A stretch of DNA of 64,000 nucleotides from CAYLOP01 sp964385305 (GCA_964385305.1 CAYLOP010000002.1:15709-79708), one strand, 5' to 3'. Shown: positions 30,041 through 38,978, counted from the first letter of the stretch. A program made the numbers and translations. The notes: a model not told the origin generated them from the sequence alone.

Positions 30041-30835
30041 CTAGGATGCGTATGCGTTTCCAGGTCCATCTCGCATCAAGCCACGCACCCGCCGTAAGAA
30101 GCCGGGGCTATTCAGCTTGCGTTCCAGGATATAGCTCAAATATTCTTCCATCAGGGCACGTAATTCCTCATGCGTCTGCGCCCGAATATGAACCGAGGAT
30201 ACGTAGGCGAACGTATTTCGCTGGTAATACCGCAGAACTTTGAGCGCGTTCAGTGACATACGCCGAACACCCATCCGTTCCTGCCCGCAATGCTTGCAGA
30301 TGACGCCCCCTTCCTGCGGAGAAAAGAATTGATCCTCAGGGTGAACTTCCTCGCCGCAGCCCAGACAGCGGAATAACTCCGGCCGATACCCTGACACCTC
30401 CAGGAGCCGCAACTCATAGTAGCGCAGGACGATCTCAGGATCTGCGCCAGCCGACAATCGCTCGAGGGTGTTCACCAGCAGACGGTACAGCGCCGAATTC
30501 TCATCCCGGTCGATCGTGAAGGCATCCAGCAACTCGACAACGTAGGCCGCCTGGCCAAGTCGCAGCAGGTCCTCACATATTCGAGAGTAAGGATCCATCG
30601 CCTCTGCCTGTGTGATGATATCCAATTCTCGTCCGCGCGCCAGCATCAACTGGACACGGGTGAAGGGCTCAAGATGACCTGCTTTGCGCGAGCGTGGCCG
30701 GCGCACGCCCTTGGCAATCACGCGCAACTTGCCTCGATCCTTTGAAAATACCGTGAGCAGGCGATCGGCTTCTCCAAAATTCTGCCGCCGTAGGATAACG
30801 ACCTCAGTGCGGTATACTCGTTCACGGGAATGCAT
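30041..30835 (-). CDS. recO: DNA repair protein RecO
   Basis: 264 residues. N-terminal OB fold (YRTEVVILRRQNFGEADRLLTVFSKDRGKLRVIAKGVRRPRS), then a helical domain with a four-cysteine zinc site (CLGCGEEVHPED and ICKHCGQERMG). It loads RecA onto SSB-coated DNA with RecR. The ATG at 30835 lies six bases downstream of an extended -10 box, so the transcript is probably leaderless. First gene of the recO-glyQS-dnaG-rpoD cluster. Confidence 0.95.
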   Translation of the reverse strand: MHSRERVYRTEVVILRRQNFGEADRLLTVFSKDRGKLRVIAKGVRRPRSRKAGHLEPFTRVQLMLARGRELDIITQAEAMDPYSRICEDLLRLGQAAYVVELLDAFTIDRDENSALYRLLVNTLERLSAGADPEIVLRYYELRLLEVSGYRPELFRCLGCGEEVHPEDQFFSPQEGGVICKHCGQERMGVRRMSLNALKVLRYYQRNTFAYVSSVHIRAQTHEELRALMEEYLSYILERKLNSPGFLRRVRGLMRDGPGNAYAS

Positions 30836-30841
30836 GTCAGC

Positions 30842-30850
30842 ATTATACCA
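30842..30850 (-). promoter_or_regulatory. Extended -10 promoter of recO
   Basis: TGGTATAAT on the minus strand: perfect TATAAT with the TGn extension. Only six bases separate it from the recO ATG, so the mRNA should start at or beside the start codon. No -35 match. Confidence 0.7.
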
Positions 30851-30968
30851 GCGGCAAGCTTAGCCCTGGTATTCCCTTTCGCATCAAGTAGAATCAACCT
30901 ATGCTTACGTTGCAATCAATGATAAAAAGAGCTGTCTTCCCAATCCTGATAACACCAAGGTGTAAAAC

Positions 30969-32564
30969 ATGAAACGCCCTGTCATCATCCACCCATTACT
31001 CTTTGCCGCCTATCCCATACTCTCTTTACTGGCGTACAACATTGAGTGGGCAGCTTTCTCCGATGCCGTCCGCCCGTTGCTCATCACGCTTCCCGGGACG
31101 GTTCTCTTCTGGCTCCTGCTGCGCACCATCCTCAAAGATTGGGCGAAAGCGGGTTTCCTGTGTTCGCTGGGCGTGCTCCTCTTCTTCTCTTATGGACACA
31201 TCTACGCCATCCTTGAAAGAGCGGACCTTGGATTTGCAATCGGCAGACATCGATATTTGATCCCGCTCTGGATAATAAGCTTTATCGCCGTCCTCCTCTG
31301 GGCGAAGAGATCACGAAAAGCATTCCGCGGTATCACCGTGACCATGAACTTTTTCGCCGTCGCTGCGCTGCTGCTCCCTCTTTATACGCTCGTCGTCTAT
31401 CAAATCCGTTCCACCTCCGGGCAATCTCTGGCGCAGGAAATCCAATCTCAGCATCAGCTGGAGCAACTCGATCCGCCCGAAGGGGAACTTCCCGATGTGT
31501 ACTACATCATCCTTGATGCCTATGGTCGGGCGGATATCCTCGCGAGGATCTTTGAACACGACAACACATCCTTTCTCGATTACCTAAGGTCGAAGGGCTT
31601 TTATGTTGTGGACTACGCTCGCTCCAACTACGCACAGACCAGCTTGTCCATCACCTCCTCGACCAACATGGACTACATCCAAACTCTCGTCCCAAATCTT
31701 GATCCCGACAATACAAACCGCGATGTCCTCTGGAGCTTGATCGAGAACAACCGAGTCATGCAGCTCATGAAGAGCCTCGGTTACAAGACCGTCGCGTTCT
31801 CAACGGGTCTGGATGGGACCGACCTTCAGGGTGTGGACATCTACTACAGCGCTGGCACCATGGACGAGATCGTCACGCTGAGCGCCGTCTCGCCCTTTGA
31901 GAGTATGCTCATCTACACCTCGGGCGGGTTGATTCTCAGCGACAGCTTGATCGTCCTGCCCAGCTACCTGCCGATCTTGAAATACCCATTCGAAGTTCGA
32001 CGTGCGAGGACACTAACCGCCTTTGAAAAGCTCAGCGAGATCCCCGAATTGGAGGAACCCACATTCACCTTTGCCCATATCATCGCGCCCCATCCACCCT
32101 TTGTGTTCGACCGAGATGGGAACCCGATTGACCCGAACGAACCCTTCAGCCTGGGTTTTGCCTATGGCAAAGAAACGGAAGCGGAGCTTAAAGATTTCGT
32201 CAGAGGCTACCGCGAGCAGCTCATCTTTGTAAACCGTCGCATCACCCAGGTTATTGAAGACATTCTCGCAAAATCAGAAACCCCACCCATCATCATCCTG
32301 CAAGCTGACCACGGGCCCAAGGCGAACAGTCCAAAGATCCCATACACCCATGAACGCATGACGATCTTAAACGCATACTACATTCAGGGGAAAACGTCTG
32401 AGCTGCTCTACGACAATATCACACCCGTAAACTCGTTCCGCGTCGTCTTCAATGAAGTCTTCGGCGGTGAATTTGAACTTCTGCCCGATAAGGTCTACTA
32501 CTCCGAATACCGGAAACCCTACAAGTTCTACGACCTGACGGATACGATTGATCGAGACCGTTGA
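30969..32564 (+). CDS. Membrane-bound sulfatase/alkaline phosphatase-fold protein
   Basis: 531 residues. Five hydrophobic segments in the first 150 residues, then an extracytoplasmic domain of the alkaline-phosphatase superfamily: metal site DVYYIILDAYGRAD (about 175-190), a nucleophile region NYAQTSLSITSSTN with candidate Thr/Ser, IIAPHPPFVFD, and the late metal motif IILQADHGP. The layout resembles LtaS- or phosphoethanolamine-transferase-like enzymes that modify surface polymers, but the substrate cannot be read from sequence. An AAGGTG site precedes the ATG. Its stop codon directly abuts the next start (TGA then ATG). Confidence 0.85.
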   Translation: MKRPVIIHPLLFAAYPILSLLAYNIEWAAFSDAVRPLLITLPGTVLFWLLLRTILKDWAKAGFLCSLGVLLFFSYGHIYAILERADLGFAIGRHRYLIPLWIISFIAVLLWAKRSRKAFRGITVTMNFFAVAALLLPLYTLVVYQIRSTSGQSLAQEIQSQHQLEQLDPPEGELPDVYYIILDAYGRADILARIFEHDNTSFLDYLRSKGFYVVDYARSNYAQTSLSITSSTNMDYIQTLVPNLDPDNTNRDVLWSLIENNRVMQLMKSLGYKTVAFSTGLDGTDLQGVDIYYSAGTMDEIVTLSAVSPFESMLIYTSGGLILSDSLIVLPSYLPILKYPFEVRRARTLTAFEKLSEIPELEEPTFTFAHIIAPHPPFVFDRDGNPIDPNEPFSLGFAYGKETEAELKDFVRGYREQLIFVNRRITQVIEDILAKSETPPIIILQADHGPKANSPKIPYTHERMTILNAYYIQGKTSELLYDNITPVNSFRVVFNEVFGGEFELLPDKVYYSEYRKPYKFYDLTDTIDRDR

Positions 32565-33107
32565 ATGGGCGCTTTCGATGAAGGAGGCACTTCTTACCGA
32601 CGGGAGGTTAGCGTTGCTCTTATCATGATCGGGGTCTCTGCCACGATCATGTTGGGCACCGCCTGTATAGCTTCCCCAACGTCGTCGCCAGCAGCGCATA
32701 CCCCGATCCACACGCCCGTAGAATTATCTACCCCTGCCACGACTTTTGAAGAATTCGACCTGCGCGAAGCGAACGTCTTGAATGTGGCTTTTCAGCATCT
32801 TGACGGCGATCAATACCGCTTTGACGTGACACTGCTTCATAATGATGTGGATGAGGCGCCAGATTTCGCAGATTGGTGGCAGGTTGAAGATCTTGACGGC
32901 AACCTGCTAGGCCGCCGGGTACTAACCCACAGCCACGACAACCTACCTTTCACCCGATCTGGAACCATCGCTGTACCCGAAAGCACTACACAGGTCATCG
33001 TACGCGGTCATGACATGCGGCATGGCTACGGCGGTCGGTCCATGCACGTCGATCTACTCACCGGGGAGACGATTCCGTTTGAGGAAGACACCTCGGCCAA
33101 CCCTTAA
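32565..33107 (+). CDS. Secreted or lipid-anchored protein of unknown function
   Basis: 180 residues as drawn. An ATG at 32625 would give a cleaner signal peptide (MIGVSATIMLGTAC) with Cys in a weak lipobox. After a Ser/Thr/Pro spacer (SPTSSPAAHTPIHTPVE) comes a compact beta-rich domain with conserved-looking FAFQHLDG-like and RVLTHSHDNLPFTRSG segments, and a His-rich stretch (RGHDMRHGYGGRSMH) that could bind metal. It starts with no gap after the sulfatase-fold gene, implying coupled translation and perhaps a joint task outside the cell. Confidence 0.7.
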   Translation: MGAFDEGGTSYRREVSVALIMIGVSATIMLGTACIASPTSSPAAHTPIHTPVELSTPATTFEEFDLREANVLNVAFQHLDGDQYRFDVTLLHNDVDEAPDFADWWQVEDLDGNLLGRRVLTHSHDNLPFTRSGTIAVPESTTQVIVRGHDMRHGYGGRSMHVDLLTGETIPFEEDTSANP

Positions 33108-33299
33108 AGCTCAAAGCCGCGCGCCAGAAACCATCGGGCATTACCAGAATTCCCGGGTAAGGGCTTCATAAACCCAGTAGGGGCGGCTGGCCAGTCGTCC
33201 TTACATGAACGTTAATTTCTTTAGCACGACGTGAAGGGACGCATCCCGATACGTCTCTGTCCCCGTACTCCTTATCGATGCGCCATTTCCCCCTCTTCC

Positions 33300-33331
33300 T
33301 AAAAAAATAAGAGGCTGCCCGTGGGGTAGCC
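33300..33331 (-). terminator. Terminator after cdd
   Basis: Stem GGCTGCCC (33313-33320) and GGGTAGCC (33324-33331), three-base loop, one G-T pair. The minus strand continues CTCTTATTTTTTT. It closes the glmU-CNNM-cdd unit. Confidence 0.75.
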
Positions 33332-33383
33332 CCTGAATGTACTTTCTTGATCCATATGGCGTGCCCGGCAATCGGTTTTATCC

Positions 33384-33788
33384 TTACTGCAGATCGCTGG
33401 GTTTAAACGCTGAAGGCAGCAAATCCTCCACACGCGTATCCAGGATAATCCTTCCATCACGATCCACGGTTATCACCTGGATGTCGAGGCCAAACTCGGA
33501 GAGAACCTGCCTGCATCCACCGCAAGGGGAGCCGCCATTGTCCGATGCAATCGCGATCGCTTGGAATGCCCGCTCACCTTCCGACACAGCCTTGAAGATT
33601 GCTGTTCGCTCTGCGCACATGCTGAGGGGATAGGAAGCGTTTTCCACATTGACGCCCGTGTAGACTTTCCCTGAGTCAGCCAGGAGCGCGGCCCCGACAG
33701 CATAATTCGAATACTTTGCATAGGCGTTCTTGCGCGCCGTCAAGGCAAGCGCGATGAGTTCATTTCGCTGTTGCATTGTTCTGACCAT
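33384..33788 (-). CDS. cdd: Cytidine deaminase
   Basis: 134 residues, normal size for tetrameric CDA; converts (deoxy)cytidine to (deoxy)uridine in pyrimidine salvage. Zinc and catalytic motifs CAERTAIFKA (Cys plus proton-shuttling Glu) and PCGGCRQ are intact. The ATG at 33788 has a GGAGG nine bases upstream; it overlaps the CNNM gene by 29 bases. A longer in-frame start would run far into that gene. Confidence 0.95.
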   Translation of the reverse strand: MVRTMQQRNELIALALTARKNAYAKYSNYAVGAALLADSGKVYTGVNVENASYPLSMCAERTAIFKAVSEGERAFQAIAIASDNGGSPCGGCRQVLSEFGLDIQVITVDRDGRIILDTRVEDLLPSAFKPSDLQ

Positions 33789-35061
33789 GATTCTCTTCCT
33801 CCGCAGGAGGGAGTTCAATCCGATGGGCTCGGATCTTACGAATACGCCTGCCGCTGACCTCCTCAACGATGAGATGCAAGCCGCCTGCATCGACCGCTTC
33901 CCCTGGTGTGGGCACTTTCCCAAGGTGACTGTAAATGAATCCACCCAGCGTCTCACTGGTATCCTTCGGCAGATTGGATGAGGTGATTTGGTTTACATCA
34001 TCCAGATCGATCCTCCCGCTGAAGAGGTATTCGCCTTCTTGAACCAACTGGTATGGCAGTTCTTCGGCGTGGTCGTATTCATCGCGGATCTCACCCACGA
34101 TCTCCTCCACAACGTCTTCGATCGTGACGAGTCCAGCTGTGCCGCCGTATTCGTCGACGACAACAGCCATGTGCACGCGCTTGGTTTGCATCTCCGTGAG
34201 CAGGTCGTCGACCTTCTTCGCCTCCGGGACAAAATATGGCTCCCGGCAGAGGTGGACAACAGTTCGCCCTTCCTCGCCGCTCTTCCACGCTTCCAGCAAA
34301 TCCTTCACATACAGCAATCCAATGACGTTATCGACCGAGCCCGAATATACAGGGGCGCGCGAATACCCCGTCCTCAAGAAGGCATCCGTCGCTTCGATCA
34401 GTGTGACGCTTGAATCAAAGGTCAGCATATCGATGCGCGGGATCATCACCTCCCGTACAAGCGTATCCGCGAGCTGGAAGATCGAGTAGATCATCGCCTT
34501 CTCTTCTTCTTCGATCACACCCTCTTCTTCGCCCGCATCAACCATCGTCATGATCTCTTCTTCCGTCACGAGCGGATGCGATCGCGCGCCTGTGCCTCCC
34601 GTAATCCACTTCGCCATACGAATCATCAACCAGCCAATAGGCGCGAGCAGACTAACAAGCACGGAAACCGTGGGCGCAAGACGGACCGCCCAAACCTCGG
34701 GGTCTCGCAGGGCGATATTCTCAATAGAAAATTCGCTCAATCCGATCAACAGCCCTGATCCAAGCAAGACTCCGCCGAAGGTGAGCAGCGTCGTAGCGAG
34801 GACATCGACGTTGGGTTGGGTGAAAGATAGGAGCGCCGCCCCGATCGCAAGGAGGCGCACCACGCTCTGCGCGGAGCGCAAAGATAAGATCAAACGCCGG
34901 GTGTTTTCCGAGACTTGGACGGCCAACTCAGCCCTCCCCACTCCATTCTCCTGCATCCCTCTTAGTTTCGCGGGGTGGCTGTTTACGTATGCTGCACGCG
35001 ATAGGGCTAAGAGCATATCGATGAGCAACATACTTACGAAAAGGATGATTCCCACCGACAT
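33760..35061 (-). CDS. CNNM/CorC-type CBS-domain membrane protein (HlyC family)
   Basis: 433 residues. N-terminal CNNM domain with about four membrane segments (1-155), then two CBS domains (VREVMIPRIDMLTFDSS... and MQTKRVHMAVVVDEYGGTAGLVTIEDVVEEIVGEI), then a C-terminal CorC_HlyC domain (SGRIDLDDVNQITSSNLP). The family is tied to Mg/Co efflux or homeostasis; older annotations say hemolysin. The start is one base after the glmU stop with a GAGGAG site shared with the glmU end, so it is coupled to glmU. Confidence 0.9.
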   Translation of the reverse strand: MSVGIILFVSMLLIDMLLALSRAAYVNSHPAKLRGMQENGVGRAELAVQVSENTRRLILSLRSAQSVVRLLAIGAALLSFTQPNVDVLATTLLTFGGVLLGSGLLIGLSEFSIENIALRDPEVWAVRLAPTVSVLVSLLAPIGWLMIRMAKWITGGTGARSHPLVTEEEIMTMVDAGEEEGVIEEEEKAMIYSIFQLADTLVREVMIPRIDMLTFDSSVTLIEATDAFLRTGYSRAPVYSGSVDNVIGLLYVKDLLEAWKSGEEGRTVVHLCREPYFVPEAKKVDDLLTEMQTKRVHMAVVVDEYGGTAGLVTIEDVVEEIVGEIRDEYDHAEELPYQLVQEGEYLFSGRIDLDDVNQITSSNLPKDTSETLGGFIYSHLGKVPTPGEAVDAGGLHLIVEEVSGRRIRKIRAHRIELPPAEEENHGQNNATAK

Positions 35062-35062
35062 C

Positions 35063-36418
35063 TTACTCCTCTTCCTTCACCTTCCGGATCACACGCGCTG
35101 GAACACCTACGGCAATCATTCCATCCGGCACATCACGGGTCACGACTGAACCCGCGCCCGTGCGTGCTCCTCTCCCGATTCGCACTGGCGCAACGAGCAT
35201 CGTGTCGCTACCGATGAAAGCATCGTCCAGGATCTCGGTCAGATGCTTGCGCTCTCCATCGTAGTTGCAGGTGATCGTGCCTGCACCGATGTTCACATTT
35301 TCGCCGATGGTCGCGTCCCCAACATAGGAGAAGTGCCCCATCTTCACCCCAGCAGCAAGCGTGCTATTTTTCACCTCGCCAAAGTTCCCCATATGCACGC
35401 CCTTGCCGAGGTGGGCGCCCTTGCGAAGGTGCGCAAAAGGTCCCACGTCAACATCATCCTCGAGGGTTGCACCGTCGAGCACGGAGACCTGAATCTTGCA
35501 GCGATCACCGACCCGCGTATCGTGTAAGATTGCATTCGGCCCCAACTGACAAGAAGCCCCGACCACCGTATCGCCTATGAGGTGGGTATTGGGCAAGAGT
35601 ATCGTATCACGCCCCAGTTGCACATTCGCACCGATATAGGTTGTGTTTGGATCCTGGATGGTCACGCCGGTGAGCATCCACTTCCGGTTGATGCGCGACC
35701 GTACGGCCCACTCAGCTTCTGCAAGGTGTAAGCGTGTGTTGATCCCGATGATCTCATCCAGATCAGTCACCCTGGCATCGGCCACACGCACGCCACCCTC
35801 CACAGCCACGGCGACCAAATCGGTGAGGTAGTACTCGCCCTTTGGAGAAAGTGGGAGCTGGGGGAGCTTTTCCCACAACCATGTCGCTTCGATGCAGTAG
35901 GCGCCAACGTTCAATTCCTGGATGGCGTGCTGCTCGGGCGTTGCATGGGCCTCTTCCATGATGCCGGTGATGCCGCCATCTTCACCACGCAGGATCCTTC
36001 CAAACCCACGCGACTCACCCGAAAGCGCTGTGAGCAGCGTGAGTGGTCCGTCGTTTCTCGACTGCACATCGATCAACCGTCGCAGCGTATCGACCTGCAC
36101 GAGCGGCAGATCAGCGTTCACGACCAGCACCAGATCGGATTTCCCCTCGAGTTGTCCCTTCACCTGTAGAACGGCATGGCCAGTGCCTAGCCGCTCGACC
36201 TGCTCGACGAACTGAACCCCCTCGCCCGCCGCCACACGCACCGCGTCTGCTTCCGGTCCGATCACAACGTAAGGATCGTTCCCCGTTGACTCGCGACAGG
36301 ACTCGATCGTCCATGTGATCAACACCTTCCCGCCGAGGGTGTGGAGCACTTTCGGGATATCCGACTTCATGCGGGTCCCTAAACCAGCGGCCAGGATCAC
36401 AGCCTCACAGTTCATCAT
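35063..36418 (-). CDS. glmU: Bifunctional GlmU (N-acetylglucosamine-1-P uridylyltransferase / GlcN-1-P acetyltransferase)
   Basis: 451 residues. The N-terminal nucleotidyltransferase has AVILAAGLGTRMKSDIPKVLH, and the C-terminal left-handed beta-helix has hexapeptide repeats (NVQLGRDTILLPNTHLIGDTVVG through GRGARTGAGSVVTRDVP). It makes UDP-GlcNAc for wall and surface polysaccharides. An AGGAGAGA site precedes the start. First gene of glmU-CNNM-cdd. Confidence 0.96.
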   Translation of the reverse strand: MMNCEAVILAAGLGTRMKSDIPKVLHTLGGKVLITWTIESCRESTGNDPYVVIGPEADAVRVAAGEGVQFVEQVERLGTGHAVLQVKGQLEGKSDLVLVVNADLPLVQVDTLRRLIDVQSRNDGPLTLLTALSGESRGFGRILRGEDGGITGIMEEAHATPEQHAIQELNVGAYCIEATWLWEKLPQLPLSPKGEYYLTDLVAVAVEGGVRVADARVTDLDEIIGINTRLHLAEAEWAVRSRINRKWMLTGVTIQDPNTTYIGANVQLGRDTILLPNTHLIGDTVVGASCQLGPNAILHDTRVGDRCKIQVSVLDGATLEDDVDVGPFAHLRKGAHLGKGVHMGNFGEVKNSTLAAGVKMGHFSYVGDATIGENVNIGAGTITCNYDGERKHLTEILDDAFIGSDTMLVAPVRIGRGARTGAGSVVTRDVPDGMIAVGVPARVIRKVKEEE

Positions 36419-36627
36419 TCTCTCCTAACAAATCCTCGTCGCGACCGTTCTCAAAGTGTAAAGCGCCCCTTAAACACATGCATCGAGCATCCGATCGTCT
36501 TATGGTGAAGTTGATCGCATGACATCACGGATTACCCAGGTAGGTTTCCTGGAGACTTCTTGCGGGGAAATCTCGGGGAACAGTCGTCGTCTTGCACAGA
36601 GGCTCAAATTCTTCGCAAATAACAAGG

Positions 36628-36698
36628 CTGGGGCGCCAGGAGTCGAACCTAGATCCACGGATTCAAAGTCCGGTGTGCTGCCATTACACCACGCCCCA
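36628..36698 (-). tRNA. tRNA-Gln (anticodon TTG)
   Basis: 71 bases. Acceptor TGGGGCG pairs with CGCCCCA; the anticodon loop is CTTTGAA with TTG at 34-36; the T arm contains GGTTCGACTCC. One mismatch (C-T) at the outer pair of the anticodon stem. No CCA is encoded. Confidence 0.96.
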
Positions 36699-36788
36699 AT
36701 GGGTTCACAATGTGCGAGCGTTCAAAATTGTATCACACGCATTCAGCGGCACATAGACCGAATCGCCCTTCGCCAGGACGCACCCGAA

Positions 36789-37874
36789 CTACCCGCCCTC
36801 ATCCTCCGCCGTTTCACTGTCGGAGTCTTCATCCAGCAGACCTAGATCGCGCGCTTCCTTGAACGTAAGCATGCCATCATCGATCTCTTTGAGGACAGGG
36901 GAATCGGAAACCGCATCATCCCAAAACTGCTCTGCATCCTCGCGCGCCACTTCCTTTGCGGCGTTCTCCAATTCAGATTCCAATTCGTCATCCATGCCGT
37001 TTAATGCCACCCATTTCGCCCATTGCCGTGGTTGGTGGTGAGACAGCTGATCTGGTTCCAAGGGATTATCGAATTCAGCCGCGATCTCCGATTCCGAAAG
37101 TAAGTCGATTAAATCATCTGCAGCCCGCCTGCCGAAGTGCACCACCGCACCCATCTGTCCGCCCATCTGACCCTCACGGAACACGATCAGCAGAGCATAA
37201 AATGCGCCCACATTCGTAAGGTAGAGCTTATGCGTGTCACCGTCAAAGAATTGGAAGTTGCCCGGCAGGAGGGAGCCCATCAAGCTGCTTACCTTATAAC
37301 CCGCGTTTAGGGTTGCCACAATGGATGGCAGGGCGGCTTCCAGGTCAAGGTCGTAAACTTCACCGGCGTGCACAACAATGTTTCCGCGATTATCGATCAG
37401 TAGCGTCGCTAGCGCGCCAAGATCGCGGCGCACACCCTCCAGGCGTTCGATCAGCGGAGGCTTTTCCCCCTCCTGCACCACAACCGGGGACGTTGCGGCG
37501 ATCTTATGCCGCAGAGCATGATCTACGGCTTCAATGAAGATGTCACCTTCTACCGGCTTCGCGAGGAAGGCGATCACACCCAGCGCTTCCGCTTTCGTAT
37601 GCATCTCGGCAGAGAGGTGACCGCCGATGAAGATCACACTCGCGTTGGGGTTGTGAAGCCGTACTTTTTCAAGGAGATCAAACCCTGCCGAACCAAGCAT
37701 CGGGAAATTTACCACGAGAAGGTCGACAGGCGCCCTTCCAAGCTCTAAAACCGCATCTTCACCCGAAGTCACATCAACAACGACATAGTCGCGGCCATAT
37801 GCCTCTAGGCTAGAACGGAGGAGCTGGATCACCTCCGGGCGATTGTCAACCAGCAAGATACGCGGTACACCCAT
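36789..37874 (-). CDS. Degenerate receiver domain with C-terminal roadblock-like domain
   Basis: 361 residues. Residues 3-120 are a response-regulator receiver fold (RILLVDNRPEVIQLLRSSLEAYG), but the phospho-acceptor position is N56 (DLLVVNFPML), the switch Thr/Ser is G84 (VIFIGGH), and the acidic pair is D10-N11; K106 remains. Phosphorylation is therefore unlikely. Residues about 140-275 resemble a roadblock/LC7 or profilin-like domain (LGALATLLIDNRGNIVVHAGEV, HFGRRAADDL). The tail is strongly acidic. No kinase or GTPase is adjacent. The start ATG lies seven bases after a -10 box. Confidence 0.8.
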   Translation of the reverse strand: MGVPRILLVDNRPEVIQLLRSSLEAYGRDYVVVDVTSGEDAVLELGRAPVDLLVVNFPMLGSAGFDLLEKVRLHNPNASVIFIGGHLSAEMHTKAEALGVIAFLAKPVEGDIFIEAVDHALRHKIAATSPVVVQEGEKPPLIERLEGVRRDLGALATLLIDNRGNIVVHAGEVYDLDLEAALPSIVATLNAGYKVSSLMGSLLPGNFQFFDGDTHKLYLTNVGAFYALLIVFREGQMGGQMGAVVHFGRRAADDLIDLLSESEIAAEFDNPLEPDQLSHHQPRQWAKWVALNGMDDELESELENAAKEVAREDAEQFWDDAVSDSPVLKEIDDGMLTFKEARDLGLLDEDSDSETAEDEGG

Positions 37875-37881
37875 GGCTCAA

Positions 37882-37909
37882 ATTCTAGCACATGGGCGAA
37901 AGTGCGCAA
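37882..37909 (-). promoter_or_regulatory. Promoter of the pseudo-receiver gene
   Basis: TTGCGC (37904-37909), 16 bases, TAGAAT (37882-37887), then seven bases to the ATG. Matches are four and five of six. Leaderless placement. Confidence 0.65.
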
Positions 37910-38056
37910 TGGCTCGAAAGGCGCAACATTGGACCAATTTAAAGTGATGATCCTCTTATCATTGGCGGAGGTCATGCGGAAAGGATATCATCCAGCGCCT
38001 TCATCACATTTCAGCTCCTCAGCAGTTCAATCTCCATCCATCCCCCGGTCGTCATC

Positions 38057-38260
38057 CTACGGAACGTATTCGAGCAGATCCCCCGGCTGGCAGTCGAGTT
38101 CGCGGCAAATGGCCTCCAGGGTCGAAAAACGGATCGCACGCGCCTTATTCGTCTTGAGGATCGAAAGGTTTGGCAGTGTGATGTCGATCGCCTCTGCCAA
38201 CTCGGTGAGTCTTACGCCACGCCTGACCAGCATCAAGTCCAGGTTCACTCGGATCGTCAT
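38057..38260 (-). CDS. Small Cro/CI-type HTH regulator (YozG-like)
   Basis: 67 residues, almost entirely an HTH_26/XRE fold: MLVRRGVRLTELAEAIDITLPNLSILKTNKARAIRFSTLEAICRELDCQPGDLLEYVP. It begins eight bases after the DUF2975 gene; this pairing is a recurrent bacterial two-gene unit in which the HTH protein is thought to control its own operon. Confidence 0.9.
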   Translation of the reverse strand: MTIRVNLDLMLVRRGVRLTELAEAIDITLPNLSILKTNKARAIRFSTLEAICRELDCQPGDLLEYVP

Positions 38261-38267
38261 GGCCGCC

Positions 38268-38915
38268 TCAAACCGTCAGTGCCCGGTCGCGCTCGAGCTC
38301 CAATCCGTAGCTCCAGACATGCGCCAGCAGCAGGATCAGCAGGGATATTAGAATCACTTCAGAGTCAAAGGTGGGCCCCGGATTGAGCGCGGGCACGGCC
38401 GCAGGTAACCGATTCAGGATCTCCTTTGCCGCCATGTACTGCACAGCGGGATAGAAGATACCCACCAGAAGCACCACATACCCCAGCCGTCGGATGCGTT
38501 GTCCGGTTGCAGCACCGAAGGGCTCTCCATCGATGATAGCCCCCACGACAGCCCTGAGCAGGTAGAAAAGGTAGGCCAAGCCAATTGCGGCGAGCAACTT
38601 GGCGACATTGGCGATCACGATCAGAAGCGAACTGGTCGTCTCCAAGCGCAGCGTACCCTCGGCTTCCTCCATGAAGGCGGCCTGGATCACACCCTGTGTC
38701 GAGCCATTGAAGACGACGTCGAATTGTGGCTCCTCCCCAGAACCGAGGATCACCTCGATCGAGGCTGTACCCAGGAAATCAGTCTGATTGAAGATGATTG
38801 GCGCAATCACCATCCAAATGACGAGAACGACACACACCCCAGCCAGCAAGTAGTAAATCACATCAACCACGACCTTCACAAAACGTGCCAGGCGCAGATT
38901 TTTCATGGTATCCAT
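38268..38915 (-). CDS. DUF2975 membrane protein
   Basis: 215 residues. Four predicted membrane segments (about 15-42, 97-120, 145-165 and 184-204) with an extracytoplasmic loop after the first. The LLRAVVGAIIDGEPFGAATGQRIRRLGYVVLLVG segment is typical of DUF2975. A GGGAGAG site precedes the ATG. Function unknown; always considered with its HTH partner downstream. Confidence 0.88.
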   Translation of the reverse strand: MDTMKNLRLARFVKVVVDVIYYLLAGVCVVLVIWMVIAPIIFNQTDFLGTASIEVILGSGEEPQFDVVFNGSTQGVIQAAFMEEAEGTLRLETTSSLLIVIANVAKLLAAIGLAYLFYLLRAVVGAIIDGEPFGAATGQRIRRLGYVVLLVGIFYPAVQYMAAKEILNRLPAAVPALNPGPTFDSEVILISLLILLLAHVWSYGLELERDRALTV

Positions 38916-38943
38916 AACGCTCTCTCCCGAAAAATGTCTGTTT

Positions 38944-38978
38944 TTCGATTAATATTTATTGTTGTTCGATAATATTTT
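38944..38978 (-). promoter_or_regulatory. Tandem 14-base repeats upstream of the DUF2975 operon
   Basis: TTCGATTAATATTT (38944-38957) and TTCGATAATATTTT (38965-38978) are direct repeats spaced 21 bases start to start, two helical turns, in an AT-rich stretch 28 to 63 bases upstream of the gene. They probably form the operator for the small HTH protein and overlap the promoter. Confidence 0.55.
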
